A stretch of 64,000 nucleotides of DNA, from positions 267,801 to 331,800 of the forward strand of contig JAKSVU010000001.1 in NCBI GenBank assembly GCA_024413465.1, given 5' to 3'. This document shows positions 44,795 to 54,226 of the stretch, in pieces. Origin of the DNA: Alphaproteobacteria bacterium. Lineage in GTDB: Bacteria > Pseudomonadota > Alphaproteobacteria > CAAGCB01 > CAG-977. The notes under the pieces were generated by a model, which ran no database searches, was not told where the DNA came from, and saw only the letters and a program-made list of their open reading frames with translations. Position 1 is the first letter of the stretch. Each line of letters starts with the position of its first letter. Both the position numbers and the translations under genes were made by a program.

Positions 44795-46015
44795 ATGAAA
44801 ATTGTATCTTTTGGATGTCGATTAAACATTTTTGAATCTGCTACAATCAATGAAATGGATCTTCCTAGTGATTTAATTATCGTTAACACTTGTGCCATAA
44901 CAAGTGAAGCTGAACGACAATGTCGCCAAACAATTCGAAAATTAAAACGAGAAAATTATTCTTCAAGAATTGTTGTAACTGGATGCGCAGCCCAAGTACA
45001 TCCAGAAATCTATGCAAAAATGCCTGAAGTATATAAAGTACTTGGCAATCGAGAAAAATTATCACCTGAATATTTTACATCAGAAAAAAAAGTCATCGTA
45101 TCTGACTTAAACACCCCCATTTCAATACCAACATCTAGACAACCTATTTACTTTGATGGTCATTGTCGGGCTTATATTCAAATACAACAAGGTTGCAGTA
45201 ATCACTGTACATTTTGTATTGTTCCCCAAACAAGAGGTCCAAGTACGTTTTTACCTTCTGTAAACGTTATTGAATACGCTAAAAAATTGATTAACGATGG
45301 TTTTCAAGAAATAAATATTACGGGTGTTGATATAACTGATTATCCAAATTTTGCAGACCTTATTTTTAAATTATCCCAACTTCCCGAATTAAAACGACTA
45401 AGATTAGGTTCAATTGACCCTGCATGTATTGACGACAAATTAATTGATATTTTTGCTACATCAAAAGTTCTACAACCCTTTATACACCTTTCAATTCAAT
45501 CTGGTGATGATCTTATTCTTAAGAGAATGGGGAGACGTCATTCCTCTGAAACTATTTTATCCATTTGTTCTAAATTACGTTCTGTTCGTCCTGATATTGT
45601 TTTTGGAGCAGATTTTATTACTGGCTTTCCCACAGAAACAGATCAAATGTTCGAAAATACATGTCAATTAGTTAAAAAAGCGAACATCATACACCTACAT
45701 GTTTTTCCATATTCAGAAAGATCAGGAACTCCTGCTGAAAAAATGCCTCAAGTTTCAAAAGACATTCGAAAAAAAAGAGCCCATATTTTAAGAGAAACAG
45801 GAAGCAATCTTCTAAAAACATATATGAATAATCAAATTGGAAAATCCGTTGTAATTTTGGCAGAAAATGAGTATAAAGGTCTTTGTGAACATTATTTACC
45901 TGTAAAAGTAGATACATCTATGCAAATTGGTAAATTTTATTCTGTTTTATTACGATCAGTCGATGATGACGGACTTTTTAGAGGATCTATAAAATGGGCT
46001 TGTTTGAAAAAATAA
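44795..46015 (+). CDS. mtaB: tRNA t6A37 methylthiotransferase MtaB
   Basis: 406 residues, radical-SAM methylthiotransferase. An N-terminal domain with three cluster-binding cysteines (FGCRLN, NTCAIT, TGCAAQ) is followed by the radical-SAM motif CSNHCTFC near residue 132 and a C-terminal TRAM-like region. It converts t6A to ms2t6A at position 37 of tRNAs that read ANN codons. The NTCAITSEAERQ segment favours MtaB over MiaB or RimO. It overlaps ftsY by 22 bases. Confidence 0.93.
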   Translation: MKIVSFGCRLNIFESATINEMDLPSDLIIVNTCAITSEAERQCRQTIRKLKRENYSSRIVVTGCAAQVHPEIYAKMPEVYKVLGNREKLSPEYFTSEKKVIVSDLNTPISIPTSRQPIYFDGHCRAYIQIQQGCSNHCTFCIVPQTRGPSTFLPSVNVIEYAKKLINDGFQEINITGVDITDYPNFADLIFKLSQLPELKRLRLGSIDPACIDDKLIDIFATSKVLQPFIHLSIQSGDDLILKRMGRRHSSETILSICSKLRSVRPDIVFGADFITGFPTETDQMFENTCQLVKKANIIHLHVFPYSERSGTPAEKMPQVSKDIRKKRAHILRETGSNLLKTYMNNQIGKSVVILAENEYKGLCEHYLPVKVDTSMQIGKFYSVLLRSVDDDGLFRGSIKWACLKK

Positions 46016-46923
46016 AACAAGGACTTGCGAAAACAGCCAATCCAATTGTTAATGGTATAAATTCATTAATCAATCAAAAAAAGTTAGATACTGCTGTTTT
46101 ACAAGATATTGAAGACATTCTCATTATGTCTGATATTGGTGTAAAAACAGCTTCTAGTCTTGTATCTGCTCTTAGTCAGAAAAAATTTGATAAGGAAATC
46201 ACATCTGAACAGGTTCGAATTTTTTTAGCAGATCAAATTTCATCTCAAATTGCACCTTATTCAAAACCATTAATTATTGATCGCCAAAGAAAACCTTTTG
46301 TAATTATGATGGTCGGAGTAAATGGTGCTGGGAAAACAACAACCATTGGTAAAATGGCGTCTTTTTATAAATCTCAAAATTTAAAAATTCGCTTTGCTGC
46401 AGCAGATACCTTTAGAGCAGCCGCTGTTGAACAATTAAAAGTTTGGGCTGAAAAAACAAATTGTCCAATTGTTACGCGCCCTTGTGGAGCTGATGCTTCT
46501 GGATTAGTTTATGATGCGATACAAACCTCTATTGCTGAAAAAGATGACATCTTATTCATTGATACTGCTGGCAGATTACAAAACAAATCAGAATTAATGC
46601 AGGAATTGAAAAAGATAGAAAGAACAATAAAAAAAATATTACCAGAAGCTCCCCATGCTTGTTTACAAGTACTTGATGCAACCGTTGGACAAAATGCACA
46701 TTCTCAAGTCAAGATATTTTCCGAAATTATGAATATTTCTGGTTTAATTTTAACGAAACTTGATGGTACAGCAAAAGGTGGGGTTCTTGTATCTTTGACA
46801 AACGAATTTAGAATACCTGTTCATTTAATTGGTGTTGGAGAGCAAATTGGTGATTTACAACAATTTGATCCTTCTATGTATGCTTACTCAATGATGGGAC
46901 TAAAAAAGGGAGAAAGTTTATGA
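45994..46923 (+). CDS. ftsY: Signal recognition particle receptor FtsY
   Basis: 309 residues: an N domain (about 1-90) and a GTPase G domain, with VGVNGAGKTTTIGKMA (P-loop), ADTFRAAAVEQL, IDTAGR, LTKLDGTAKGG and VGEQIGDLQQFD. The acidic A domain found in some FtsY proteins is absent, as is usual in alphaproteobacteria. Its start lies inside the mtaB end and its stop overlaps the next gene by 4 bases, so these are tightly coupled. Confidence 0.97.
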   Translation: MGLFEKIKQGLAKTANPIVNGINSLINQKKLDTAVLQDIEDILIMSDIGVKTASSLVSALSQKKFDKEITSEQVRIFLADQISSQIAPYSKPLIIDRQRKPFVIMMVGVNGAGKTTTIGKMASFYKSQNLKIRFAAADTFRAAAVEQLKVWAEKTNCPIVTRPCGADASGLVYDAIQTSIAEKDDILFIDTAGRLQNKSELMQELKKIERTIKKILPEAPHACLQVLDATVGQNAHSQVKIFSEIMNISGLILTKLDGTAKGGVLVSLTNEFRIPVHLIGVGEQIGDLQQFDPSMYAYSMMGLKKGESL

Positions 46924-49784
46924 AACAAAAAAAATTAGGCGAAGGAATACAAATATCCGCAGAACTTCTTATTCCTTCAATTTTGCTTGTTCTTTGTAGC
47001 TTTTTCAAAACAATAAGTATTTCTTTAATGGATACTGGTTCTATCGTTTTTTATTTAAGTAAATTTGGTATCACTGGAATAGAATATGTTATCGCCCTTA
47101 CTGGTCTTGCATTAGTGCTTATTTATCCTATTGAACTTGCACTAAAGAATAAAAGTCCAGCTTCTCTTTCATTTTTTGTAATTACAATATCTCTTTTATC
47201 CTTAATTTTGTCTATTACATGTAAGTTTTATCCTGAGCATTCTTTTTTCTCCAAATTTTTTGTTATTTGGCGAGAATGTTGTCGAATGACTGCTGAAGCT
47301 GCATTTATGGTAATATCTTTTCGTTTTGGGCTTTTCAGTAAAAAGATCAATACATTAATATGTTTATTGATGATAAACAGCCTCGGTTACCTAGCTTCTG
47401 CCTTTTTTATTTACATTGGTGCAAAAATAAATCCGTTAAATTGGATTATTTTTTCATCTTTTTTTATGTTTTTAGCAGGTAGTTTATCACTTATTATTGT
47501 CAAAAATGGTTCTGCCCCATTCTCTCAAAAATTATCATTTTCAAAAACAGATTTAAAAAGAAGTGGCATAGATTCAAAACAAAGAAGATTTTTTCTATCC
47601 TTTTTCTCAACGACTTTCCTTTTGTATGTCACTATAGCTTTATTCGATTTTAACTTCTTTGAATCTTTAGTGGTTATTACCTCTCAAAACAGCGAACAAA
47701 TCACTATCTTATTCAGTTTTCTGTATTGTCTTGTTGCTTTAAGCAATTTTATTATTTTGGTATTTACCCTACAGAAAAAGCTCGGATCTTTCCCTGTTTT
47801 ATATGCCCTTCCAATTTCTTTAATCGTAGCTTGTATAACAGGATGGATTATTTACGTAAATCCCCATTTATTAGAGGTAAATAAGACAACCTTAATTCTA
47901 TTTGGAACATCTCTCGTTGCAAGGGCTGTATTCGTCTTAATGTCTCATATACACAAAGAAAATATTTTCTTAGTTTTGCCTTGGGCTGTTTCTGAAAGAT
48001 CATTTTTCCGCAGTACGATAGAAAGAAAAATGATTGTTGAACCTTTAGGGTTAATGTTAGCAGGAATATTTATCATATTTTCAATCAAATATGGTGATTT
48101 TCATTTCAATCTATTAACAGCACTAACATCATCAGCTTTTATACTCATTTTGTCGTTAGCAATCTTGAGACAACAATATAATAAATTAGTTTTCTTGAAC
48201 ATCAAAAATAGACTTTGGAGAGGTGGCAGAATGATTATTACTGGCCATCGCATAAGAAATTTAATTAATCAAATGCTCTGTTCAGACAATGCTAATGATA
48301 CAATTTACGCTCTTCGTATTCTTGAAGATGCCCTTCACCCTTGTTTATTTCAAGAATATTTCAAGTCATTATTTCACCCGTCTCCAGAAGTAAGATTATT
48401 TGCCTTAGAACGATTAGAAAATTTAAAATGTAAATATGCAATCAATCAAATAAAATATTGTTTAAAAACTGAATATGATACTGCAGTTTCATCTGCAGCA
48501 TTAAAGGCAATTTGTGTATTAGGTTCACCATCGGACCGAATTGAAATAATTAAATACATTGATGATCCATCTTTATGTGAAGGGGCTTTAACCGGGTTAT
48601 TAGCTGTTGGATTAGAAGGATCATTTGCTGCCATTGATAAAGTATCATCAATGGTCAACTATGGAGATTCAACTGCCCAACAACAAGCTGCACATATTTT
48701 AGGAGAAAGTGGAAAACTTGCTTTTTTCCAGCCACTTTCAAAGCTATTAAACAGCTCAGACTTAAATGTTTGTTATCAAGCTTTAATTGCTGCTGGAAAA
48801 CTCAAATCTCCAGAATTGCTACCTGATATAATAAATATTTTCAGATACCCGCAATTACGAGAAGAAGGTTTATCTACTTTATTAAAATATCAAAATTTAG
48901 CTCTTCCTACATTTAAACAAATCTGGCAATCTCCTGACTACCCACATCAATTTAAGTCGATGTTAGCAAAGATTGCTCATAAAATAAACACGCCTGAATG
49001 TAAGGATTTACTGTTTTCAGAAATAAATCATGATGATAAACGTATAAGATTTAATATCTTAAAATCACTCGTTTTAATGAATTATAAGGCAATAGGAAAC
49101 AAGAACATATCTTTTGCTAGATTAAGCCTTTATGACGAAATAGAATGGGCTACTAATTTACTTTCATCGATTGATCAATTGAATCGTAATAGTGATGAGA
49201 AATCTAGGAACTCTATTCAAATTTTAATCTCAGCATTAAAATCGGAAATAGAATACTCGAAAGAAAGGATTATGCTTTTACTTGCAATACTGGAACCTAC
49301 TCCAGATATATTACATCTTCTTTCGCATTACAACTCATCAAATGAATACAGAAAGGTCGAACAAATACACATTGTTGATAAAATTTTATCTGGAGAACTT
49401 CGAAAGATTTGTTTGCCTTTTTTTACTGAAGATTCTTTAGAAGCAAAATTGAACCAACTTCGTCCCCATTTTTATCCTCCAATTTTATCAATTAAAGAAC
49501 ATGTTCAACACTTTGTTTCATCCCTAAAGACTTCTGATTGGACATTGGCTTGTGCAATGTATACTCTCGCTGATATTGGAACAAAGACAGATGTTGATAT
49601 ATTAATTCCAAAATTATCAGCAGCTGATCCAATGATTCGAGAAACAGCTGTATATGTTATCGGAAAATTACTTACGACAGATGAAGCAACTCGTATACTT
49701 TCACCTTTACTCGAAGATGTTGCTCCTTTTGTACAAAGAACAACTCGTTTTGTTATTGATGGTGTAAATAAATCATTTTTTTAA
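46920..49784 (+). CDS. Polytopic membrane protein with HEAT repeats, nucleotide-transporter-like
   Basis: 954 residues. The first ~430 contain about 11-12 hydrophobic segments in the pattern of MFS/TLC (ATP/ADP translocase-like, NTT) carriers, with PWAVSERSFFRSTIERKMIVEPLG (positions about 350-373, read in part) in the last part. Residues ~450-950 form an all-helical HEAT-repeat region with recurring A-x-x-x-L-x-x-L and 'D...VR..A...LG/L' patterns. Fusions of NTT-like carriers with HEAT repeats and cNMP-binding domains are known in bacteria. The cNMP domain is here a separate, adjacent gene. Substrate unproven. Confidence 0.75.
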   Translation: MKQKKLGEGIQISAELLIPSILLVLCSFFKTISISLMDTGSIVFYLSKFGITGIEYVIALTGLALVLIYPIELALKNKSPASLSFFVITISLLSLILSITCKFYPEHSFFSKFFVIWRECCRMTAEAAFMVISFRFGLFSKKINTLICLLMINSLGYLASAFFIYIGAKINPLNWIIFSSFFMFLAGSLSLIIVKNGSAPFSQKLSFSKTDLKRSGIDSKQRRFFLSFFSTTFLLYVTIALFDFNFFESLVVITSQNSEQITILFSFLYCLVALSNFIILVFTLQKKLGSFPVLYALPISLIVACITGWIIYVNPHLLEVNKTTLILFGTSLVARAVFVLMSHIHKENIFLVLPWAVSERSFFRSTIERKMIVEPLGLMLAGIFIIFSIKYGDFHFNLLTALTSSAFILILSLAILRQQYNKLVFLNIKNRLWRGGRMIITGHRIRNLINQMLCSDNANDTIYALRILEDALHPCLFQEYFKSLFHPSPEVRLFALERLENLKCKYAINQIKYCLKTEYDTAVSSAALKAICVLGSPSDRIEIIKYIDDPSLCEGALTGLLAVGLEGSFAAIDKVSSMVNYGDSTAQQQAAHILGESGKLAFFQPLSKLLNSSDLNVCYQALIAAGKLKSPELLPDIINIFRYPQLREEGLSTLLKYQNLALPTFKQIWQSPDYPHQFKSMLAKIAHKINTPECKDLLFSEINHDDKRIRFNILKSLVLMNYKAIGNKNISFARLSLYDEIEWATNLLSSIDQLNRNSDEKSRNSIQILISALKSEIEYSKERIMLLLAILEPTPDILHLLSHYNSSNEYRKVEQIHIVDKILSGELRKICLPFFTEDSLEAKLNQLRPHFYPPILSIKEHVQHFVSSLKTSDWTLACAMYTLADIGTKTDVDILIPKLSAADPMIRETAVYVIGKLLTTDEATRILSPLLEDVAPFVQRTTRFVIDGVNKSFF

Positions 49785-49795
49785 TGGAGTATTTT

Positions 49796-50236
49796 ATGCG
49801 TTTAACCCTTGAAAAAGTTTTAATATTAAAAAATGTCCCTCTATTTGCTAATATTCAAGAATCAGTTTTATCTGATATTGTAGCTGCATGTGAAGAAATC
49901 TCTGTTGTGATGGGAACAGATATTATTCAAGAAGAACAATTTTCTGATGATTTGTACATAGTATTGCAAGGACAAGTCAGAATCCACCAAGCTGGGCAAA
50001 CTATACGAGAACTATCGGTTTATGACACATTTGGAGAATTATCTGCTTTAGATCCTGTTTTATCGGATGTCACTGTTACAACACTAGAAGATACAACGTT
50101 ATTTAAGATTTCAGGTCCAACTTTATATCGATTAATGAATGAACATAAAGCTTTAGAGAAAAGCATAATTTCTTTACTTTGCAAACATATTAGACAGTTA
50201 AGAAATAACAAGAGCTCTTCCAAGGGAATTTTTTAA
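49796..50236 (+). CDS. Stand-alone cyclic-nucleotide-binding domain protein
   Basis: About 146 residues, a single cNMP-binding (CAP_ED-like) beta barrel: VPLFANIQESVLSDI, then IIQEEQFSDDLYIVLQGQVRIHQ, then VYDTFGELSALDPVLSDVTVT, with FGEL matching the phosphate-binding cassette. No helix-turn-helix follows, so it is not a CRP-type regulator. I chose ATG 49796 with GGAG 7 bases upstream; an ATG at 49784 overlaps the previous stop. It probably acts with the upstream HEAT/transporter protein, as the same domains are fused elsewhere. Confidence 0.82.
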   Translation: MRLTLEKVLILKNVPLFANIQESVLSDIVAACEEISVVMGTDIIQEEQFSDDLYIVLQGQVRIHQAGQTIRELSVYDTFGELSALDPVLSDVTVTTLEDTTLFKISGPTLYRLMNEHKALEKSIISLLCKHIRQLRNNKSSSKGIF

Positions 50237-50241
50237 AAATC

Positions 50242-51459
50242 ATGCAATTATCTCCAATAATAACAAGTTTATTAGAAACAGATATGTATAAATTTTCGAT
50301 GGGGCAAGCCATCTACCATATGTTTCCATCTTACACAACAACATGGACTTTTAAATGTCGTAATATTGATGTTTTTTTTACATCAGATATGGTTCAGGAA
50401 ATAGCAGAACAAATAAAAGCATTCTGCGATTTAAGATTTTCTGAACAAGAATTAGACTACTTAAAATCCATAAAATGGTTAAAGGAAAGTTATATTGATT
50501 TCCTACGCATTTGGCGTCCTAGATTTGAAGATTTTAACATAACAACTTATTCTGATTGTGGCTTATCAATTGAAGCAAATGGAACGTGGTTAAATACGTC
50601 TATGTATGAAATACCTGTTTTGGCAATTGTAAATGAGGTATATTTTAGGTATCAGTATGACTATGACCTTTTAAAAACACAATTTCAAAGGAAGTTAAAT
50701 CAAAAAATTGATAATTTAAAAAATGGAAAGTTTAAAATTGGTTGTTTTTCTGAGTTTGGTTTGCGTCGTCGTCTATCATCAGAAACACAAAACATTTTAA
50801 TTCAAAGTTTAAAAGATAATTCTAAAGATTTTTCAGACTCTTCTTTTGTTGGCACATCAAATGTCTATTTAGCTTACAAAAATAAAATTCTTCCCGTTGG
50901 AACAATGGCACATGAATGGATCATGTGCGTCGGGCAAGGATGTCATAAACATAATCCTGCTTATTCTAATTGGTATTCTTTGAATTCATGGGTAAAAGAA
51001 TACGGAGTTCTGAATGGAATAGCTTTGACAGACGCCATCACAACAGATTGTTTTTTGAGAGATTTTCAACTCACATTTGCTACGCTATTTTCAGGTGTTC
51101 GTCATGATTCCGGAGATCCAATTGCTTGGGGAGATAAAATTATATCTCATTACAAATCACTTGGAATAAATCCCCTAACTAAGACTCTTTTATTTTCAGA
51201 TTCTTTGGATTTTGAACGAGCACATACAATTCGTAAATATTTTGGAAATAAAACAAAGGTAGCTTTTGGTATTGGAACTTATTTATCGAACGATACTGAT
51301 GTTTCTCCATTAAATATTGTCATGAAAACTACGAATTGCAATAAAATGGACGTGGCAAAAATTTCAGATATCGAAGGGAAAAGTGTTTGCAAGAATCCCG
51401 ATTATATACACTATTTAAAACGGTGTATTGACTATAGAATGAAGAACCAGATTGATTAA
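50242..51459 (+). CDS. pncB: Nicotinate phosphoribosyltransferase
   Basis: 405 residues; makes nicotinate mononucleotide from nicotinate and PRPP in NAD salvage. LETDMYKFSMGQAIYHMFP (the substrate loop YKFSMxQA), the EFGLRRRLSSETQ segment, GTSNVYLA, GTMAHEW and GVRHDSGDP are typical of PncB. Last gene of the + strand run, convergent with fliP (2-base gap). Since cytoplasmic salvage of nicotinate and NAD supply are linked, adjacency to the nucleotide-transporter-like gene may be functional, but this is inference. Confidence 0.95.
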   Translation: MQLSPIITSLLETDMYKFSMGQAIYHMFPSYTTTWTFKCRNIDVFFTSDMVQEIAEQIKAFCDLRFSEQELDYLKSIKWLKESYIDFLRIWRPRFEDFNITTYSDCGLSIEANGTWLNTSMYEIPVLAIVNEVYFRYQYDYDLLKTQFQRKLNQKIDNLKNGKFKIGCFSEFGLRRRLSSETQNILIQSLKDNSKDFSDSSFVGTSNVYLAYKNKILPVGTMAHEWIMCVGQGCHKHNPAYSNWYSLNSWVKEYGVLNGIALTDAITTDCFLRDFQLTFATLFSGVRHDSGDPIAWGDKIISHYKSLGINPLTKTLLFSDSLDFERAHTIRKYFGNKTKVAFGIGTYLSNDTDVSPLNIVMKTTNCNKMDVAKISDIEGKSVCKNPDYIHYLKRCIDYRMKNQID

Positions 51460-51461
51460 GT

Positions 51462-52190
51462 TTAAGTCGTAAAACTTTTGACTAAAGAACCTACCAACAT
51501 ATACCAACCATCAATTAAAACAAAAAATATCAATTTAAATGGTAAGGACAACATCGATGGAGGAAGCATCATCATACCCATACTCATTAAAACTGAAGCA
51601 ACAACCATATCGATAATTAAAAAAGGAATATAAATTAAAAAACCTATTTCAAAAGCACGGCGCATTTCACTAATCATAAAACCAGGAATCAATGCTGATA
51701 ATGGGGTATCCTCAGGTTTTTCAACTGTACTTTCTTTTGAAAACCCCATAAACAATTGTAAATCTTTTTCTCGTACATTTTTAAGCATAAATTCTTTAAA
51801 AGGCTCTATTGTCTTTTTTATTGCAACTTCTGTTTCAATTTTTTCTTCAATCAAAGGATGGACACCTTGATCCCAAGCCTTTTCAAAAGTTGGCGTCATG
51901 ATGAACAATGTCATAAATAAAGCTAACGAAACTAAAATCATATTAGATGGTGTTTGGGATGTTCCCAATGCTTGACGAGTGATTGATAAAACAATTGCTA
52001 TTCTCGTAAAGCTCGTTACCATAATTAAGATACTAGGAGCAACTGACAATACCGTTAATATTAAAATCAGCTGAACTATTCGAGCTGTTGAAGATCCCCC
52101 ACTATCACCGATATCAATATTTACACTCTGAGCAAATGCAGGAATTGCACTAACGACTAAAAATAAAAAAAATAAACAAAATTTTTTCAT
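51462..52190 (-). CDS. fliP: Flagellar export protein FliP
   Basis: 242 residues with an N-terminal signal peptide (ends AFAQS) and four membrane segments. SFTRIAIVLSITRQALGTSQTPSNMILVSLALFMT region and MISEMRRAFEIGFLIYIPFLIIDMVVASVLMSMGMMMLPP region (described in part) are FliP hallmarks. It forms the FliPQR core of the flagellar type III export gate. The start overlaps fliO by 4 bases. fliQ and fliR are not in the window. Confidence 0.96.
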   Translation of the reverse strand: MKKFCLFFLFLVVSAIPAFAQSVNIDIGDSGGSSTARIVQLILILTVLSVAPSILIMVTSFTRIAIVLSITRQALGTSQTPSNMILVSLALFMTLFIMTPTFEKAWDQGVHPLIEEKIETEVAIKKTIEPFKEFMLKNVREKDLQLFMGFSKESTVEKPEDTPLSALIPGFMISEMRRAFEIGFLIYIPFLIIDMVVASVLMSMGMMMLPPSMLSLPFKLIFFVLIDGWYMLVGSLVKSFTT

Positions 52191-52462
52191 TCTTCAACCT
52201 TATGCTCAAATTGATCTACAACCACTGATTTTTCACCACAAAGCAACAAATACTCTTTATTTTTACAACGACATAAGACTAATTTATTTTTAATATCAAT
52301 TTGTTTCATCTCTAGTAATTCTAAATCTGCGACTTTACCATTTTTTGATAAATTAATCTTAGGGACGATAAATCTTTTAGCTAAATATGAACATAATATT
52401 ATCAATCCTAAAACAAAACATAAACCTAATAATGCTGCTAAAAAAGATGGAGACTGTTGCAT
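52187..52462 (-). CDS. fliO: FliO-like flagellar assembly protein
   Basis: 91 residues with a single N-terminal transmembrane helix (FLAALLGLCFVLGLIILCSYL) and a cytoplasmic beta-rich tail (LELLEMKQIDIKNKLVLCRCKNKEYLLLCG, which resembles the FliO domain). FliO helps assemble the FliP ring. Its place just upstream of fliP, overlapping by 4 bases, is the main support. Confidence 0.75.
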   Translation of the reverse strand: MQQSPSFLAALLGLCFVLGLIILCSYLAKRFIVPKINLSKNGKVADLELLEMKQIDIKNKLVLCRCKNKEYLLLCGEKSVVVDQFEHKVEE

Positions 52463-52531
52463 ATACCAAATCCTTATTTTTTCTTATGCTACTTACTTTT
52501 TATATTTTTTTCAACAAATAACAACCTATCT

Positions 52532-52807
52532 TTATCTCTGCTCAAATGAATTGACTTGATATATATAGGATAAAATTTCTGCGACAGCTGTAAATGCTGC
52601 CGGTGGAATTTCCATATTTAAATCGACTGCTGCTAAAATTTCTGCTAAATCAGCATCTTGACGAACTTTTACCCCTGATGCAAAAGCTAAATCTAGAATT
52701 TTTTGAGCAATAAAACCTTTTCCAACAGCTGAAACTTCAGGAACATTCTTTTTCTCTTCATCGTAATGAAGAGCTACTGCAATTTGTTTTTTTACATTTT
52801 GTTCCAT
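52532..52807 (-). CDS. Mini-FlhB (FlhB C-terminal-like) protein
   Basis: 91 residues matching only the cytoplasmic C-terminal domain of FlhB/YscU: QIAVALHYDEEKKNVPEVSAVGKGFIAQKILDLAFASGVKV. The family NPTH autocleavage site is not present. Such proteins are annotated as FhlB or EscU/YscU-like. Possible role: substitute or regulate the export switch. It is 70 bases upstream of fliO on the same strand. Confidence 0.8.
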   Translation of the reverse strand: MEQNVKKQIAVALHYDEEKKNVPEVSAVGKGFIAQKILDLAFASGVKVRQDADLAEILAAVDLNMEIPPAAFTAVAEILSYIYQVNSFEQR

Positions 52808-52880
52808 ATTATTTCACCCCTTAGTTTTAAGTATACAGATACATCTTTAAAATTTTCTTTAAATATGGAACTCACTTATA

Positions 52881-53609
52881 TCATTTGCATTTTTGTAAAA
52901 CAGACAATAAAGGTGTATACAAGTCGTCTTTTGGATCAATTTTAAAATCCTTCATTGAACTATTAGCATTAAATTCTATTTTATCCCACCCTCTTAATAA
53001 AACGATTGGAGTACATTCATCCGATTCTCCCATCAATAAAACAGCCATTGAAGCAAGTGGATCAATTTCATCAACTTGCGTTATAGCCAATTCTCTTCCA
53101 AAAATATCAGGATGTCCGCGATAATCTTTTAATGGTTCTATACCTGACAAACCAATTGTTATACCTGTAACACCATAACGCAATGGAGTTGTATGACTAT
53201 CAGTTGAAACAACTCCTAAATTCTTTATATTATTTTTTTTACACAAATATGCACGAAATTCAGCACATAGTTTATCAATTTCTTTAGGCCACATAATATA
53301 ATATCCATCTGCATTACTAGCATCAATTCCAGCTGCAGGGATTAAGACATTATCATTTATGGTTAAATTCACATTAAAACCTGATGGATGAGTATATGAA
53401 AGGAAACTATCAGCTTCTTGTTTTATCAATTCTGTTTTATCAACTTGATCAACAGGAACTGTTCTTCCCTGATGAATCCCCATAATTTTTGAAGTAATAA
53501 AAACAATATCCCCTTCTTTTAAAGGTGGAAGCGCCTCTAAAATATCATAAATATCATCTTTTGGAGGATGAACTACTCTTGTTTTTATAGGTATAAATTC
53601 GTATGACAT
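52881..53609 (-). CDS. CofE-like F420-0:gamma-glutamyl ligase family protein
   Basis: 242 residues resembling the CofE/FbiB N-terminal ligase domain: GDIVFITSKIMGIHQGR (family SKIVSxxEGR-type), a GVVSTDSHTTPLRYGVTGITIGLSGIEPLKDYRG region and LASMAVLLMGES. In methanogens and actinobacteria this family adds glutamate to F420-0. No F420 biosynthesis partner (CofC, CofD, CofG, CofH) lies in the window, so the substrate here is unknown. No operon link to the flagellar genes is proven. Confidence 0.78.
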   Translation of the reverse strand: MSYEFIPIKTRVVHPPKDDIYDILEALPPLKEGDIVFITSKIMGIHQGRTVPVDQVDKTELIKQEADSFLSYTHPSGFNVNLTINDNVLIPAAGIDASNADGYYIMWPKEIDKLCAEFRAYLCKKNNIKNLGVVSTDSHTTPLRYGVTGITIGLSGIEPLKDYRGHPDIFGRELAITQVDEIDPLASMAVLLMGESDECTPIVLLRGWDKIEFNANSSMKDFKIDPKDDLYTPLLSVLQKCK

Positions 53610-53674
53610 ATCTCTTGCCTTATTTTATTGAAAAAGGGTAAAGTACTTATATCAAATTTTAGGAAAACAAAACA

Positions 53675-54160
53675 ATGGAAAAAAATTTTTATTATGAAAA
53701 ACTTTACAGTTTTCTAACTTGGGGAATTCTGTGTATCACTGCTGGAGGATTATCATTTATACCTTTAATAGAAAACATTCCCGTCCAATTTTATCCACAC
53801 CCTAGCATTTATTACACGTTAAATTTCTCGCTTATCATTTTTGGCATATCAAACATTACTTTTTGGCTTTTTCACTTACATAAAGGCAAATACATAACCA
53901 TATCTAATAATATCGTAAAAATTGATGCTGAAATGAATATTATCCTCAGTGATATTGTTGATTTTAAAATAAATCACTTAAATATGTTATATTTGAAAAT
54001 AAAAGATGAAAAATCTTATAAATTTTCATGGCGTTTCAAAGCAGATAGAATTTTTCATCCTTATTACAATGCATTTATTTGCATACAACTCGTTCAAAAA
54101 TCTCAAAGACAAGATTTGGTAAATTTTTTTGTTAATCATGTAAATTCTATTAAAAAATAA
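53675..54160 (+). CDS. Two-helix membrane protein of unknown function
   Basis: 161 residues: two membrane helices (about residues 12-34 and 48-66), then a cytoplasmic, beta-rich tail (GKYITISNNIVKIDAEMNIILSDIVDFKI, partly) that looks like a bacterial PH-type fold. No family recognised with confidence. Divergent from the CofE-like gene. The TGG-AAAAA start has a weak AGGA site upstream. Confidence 0.55.
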   Translation: MEKNFYYEKLYSFLTWGILCITAGGLSFIPLIENIPVQFYPHPSIYYTLNFSLIIFGISNITFWLFHLHKGKYITISNNIVKIDAEMNIILSDIVDFKINHLNMLYLKIKDEKSYKFSWRFKADRIFHPYYNAFICIQLVQKSQRQDLVNFFVNHVNSIKK

Positions 54161-54226
54161 TTTCTTAACACTTGATTTTTGTCTAAAATTGTCTAAAAAT
54201 AACAAAAAAGGTTGAAGGAATACACT

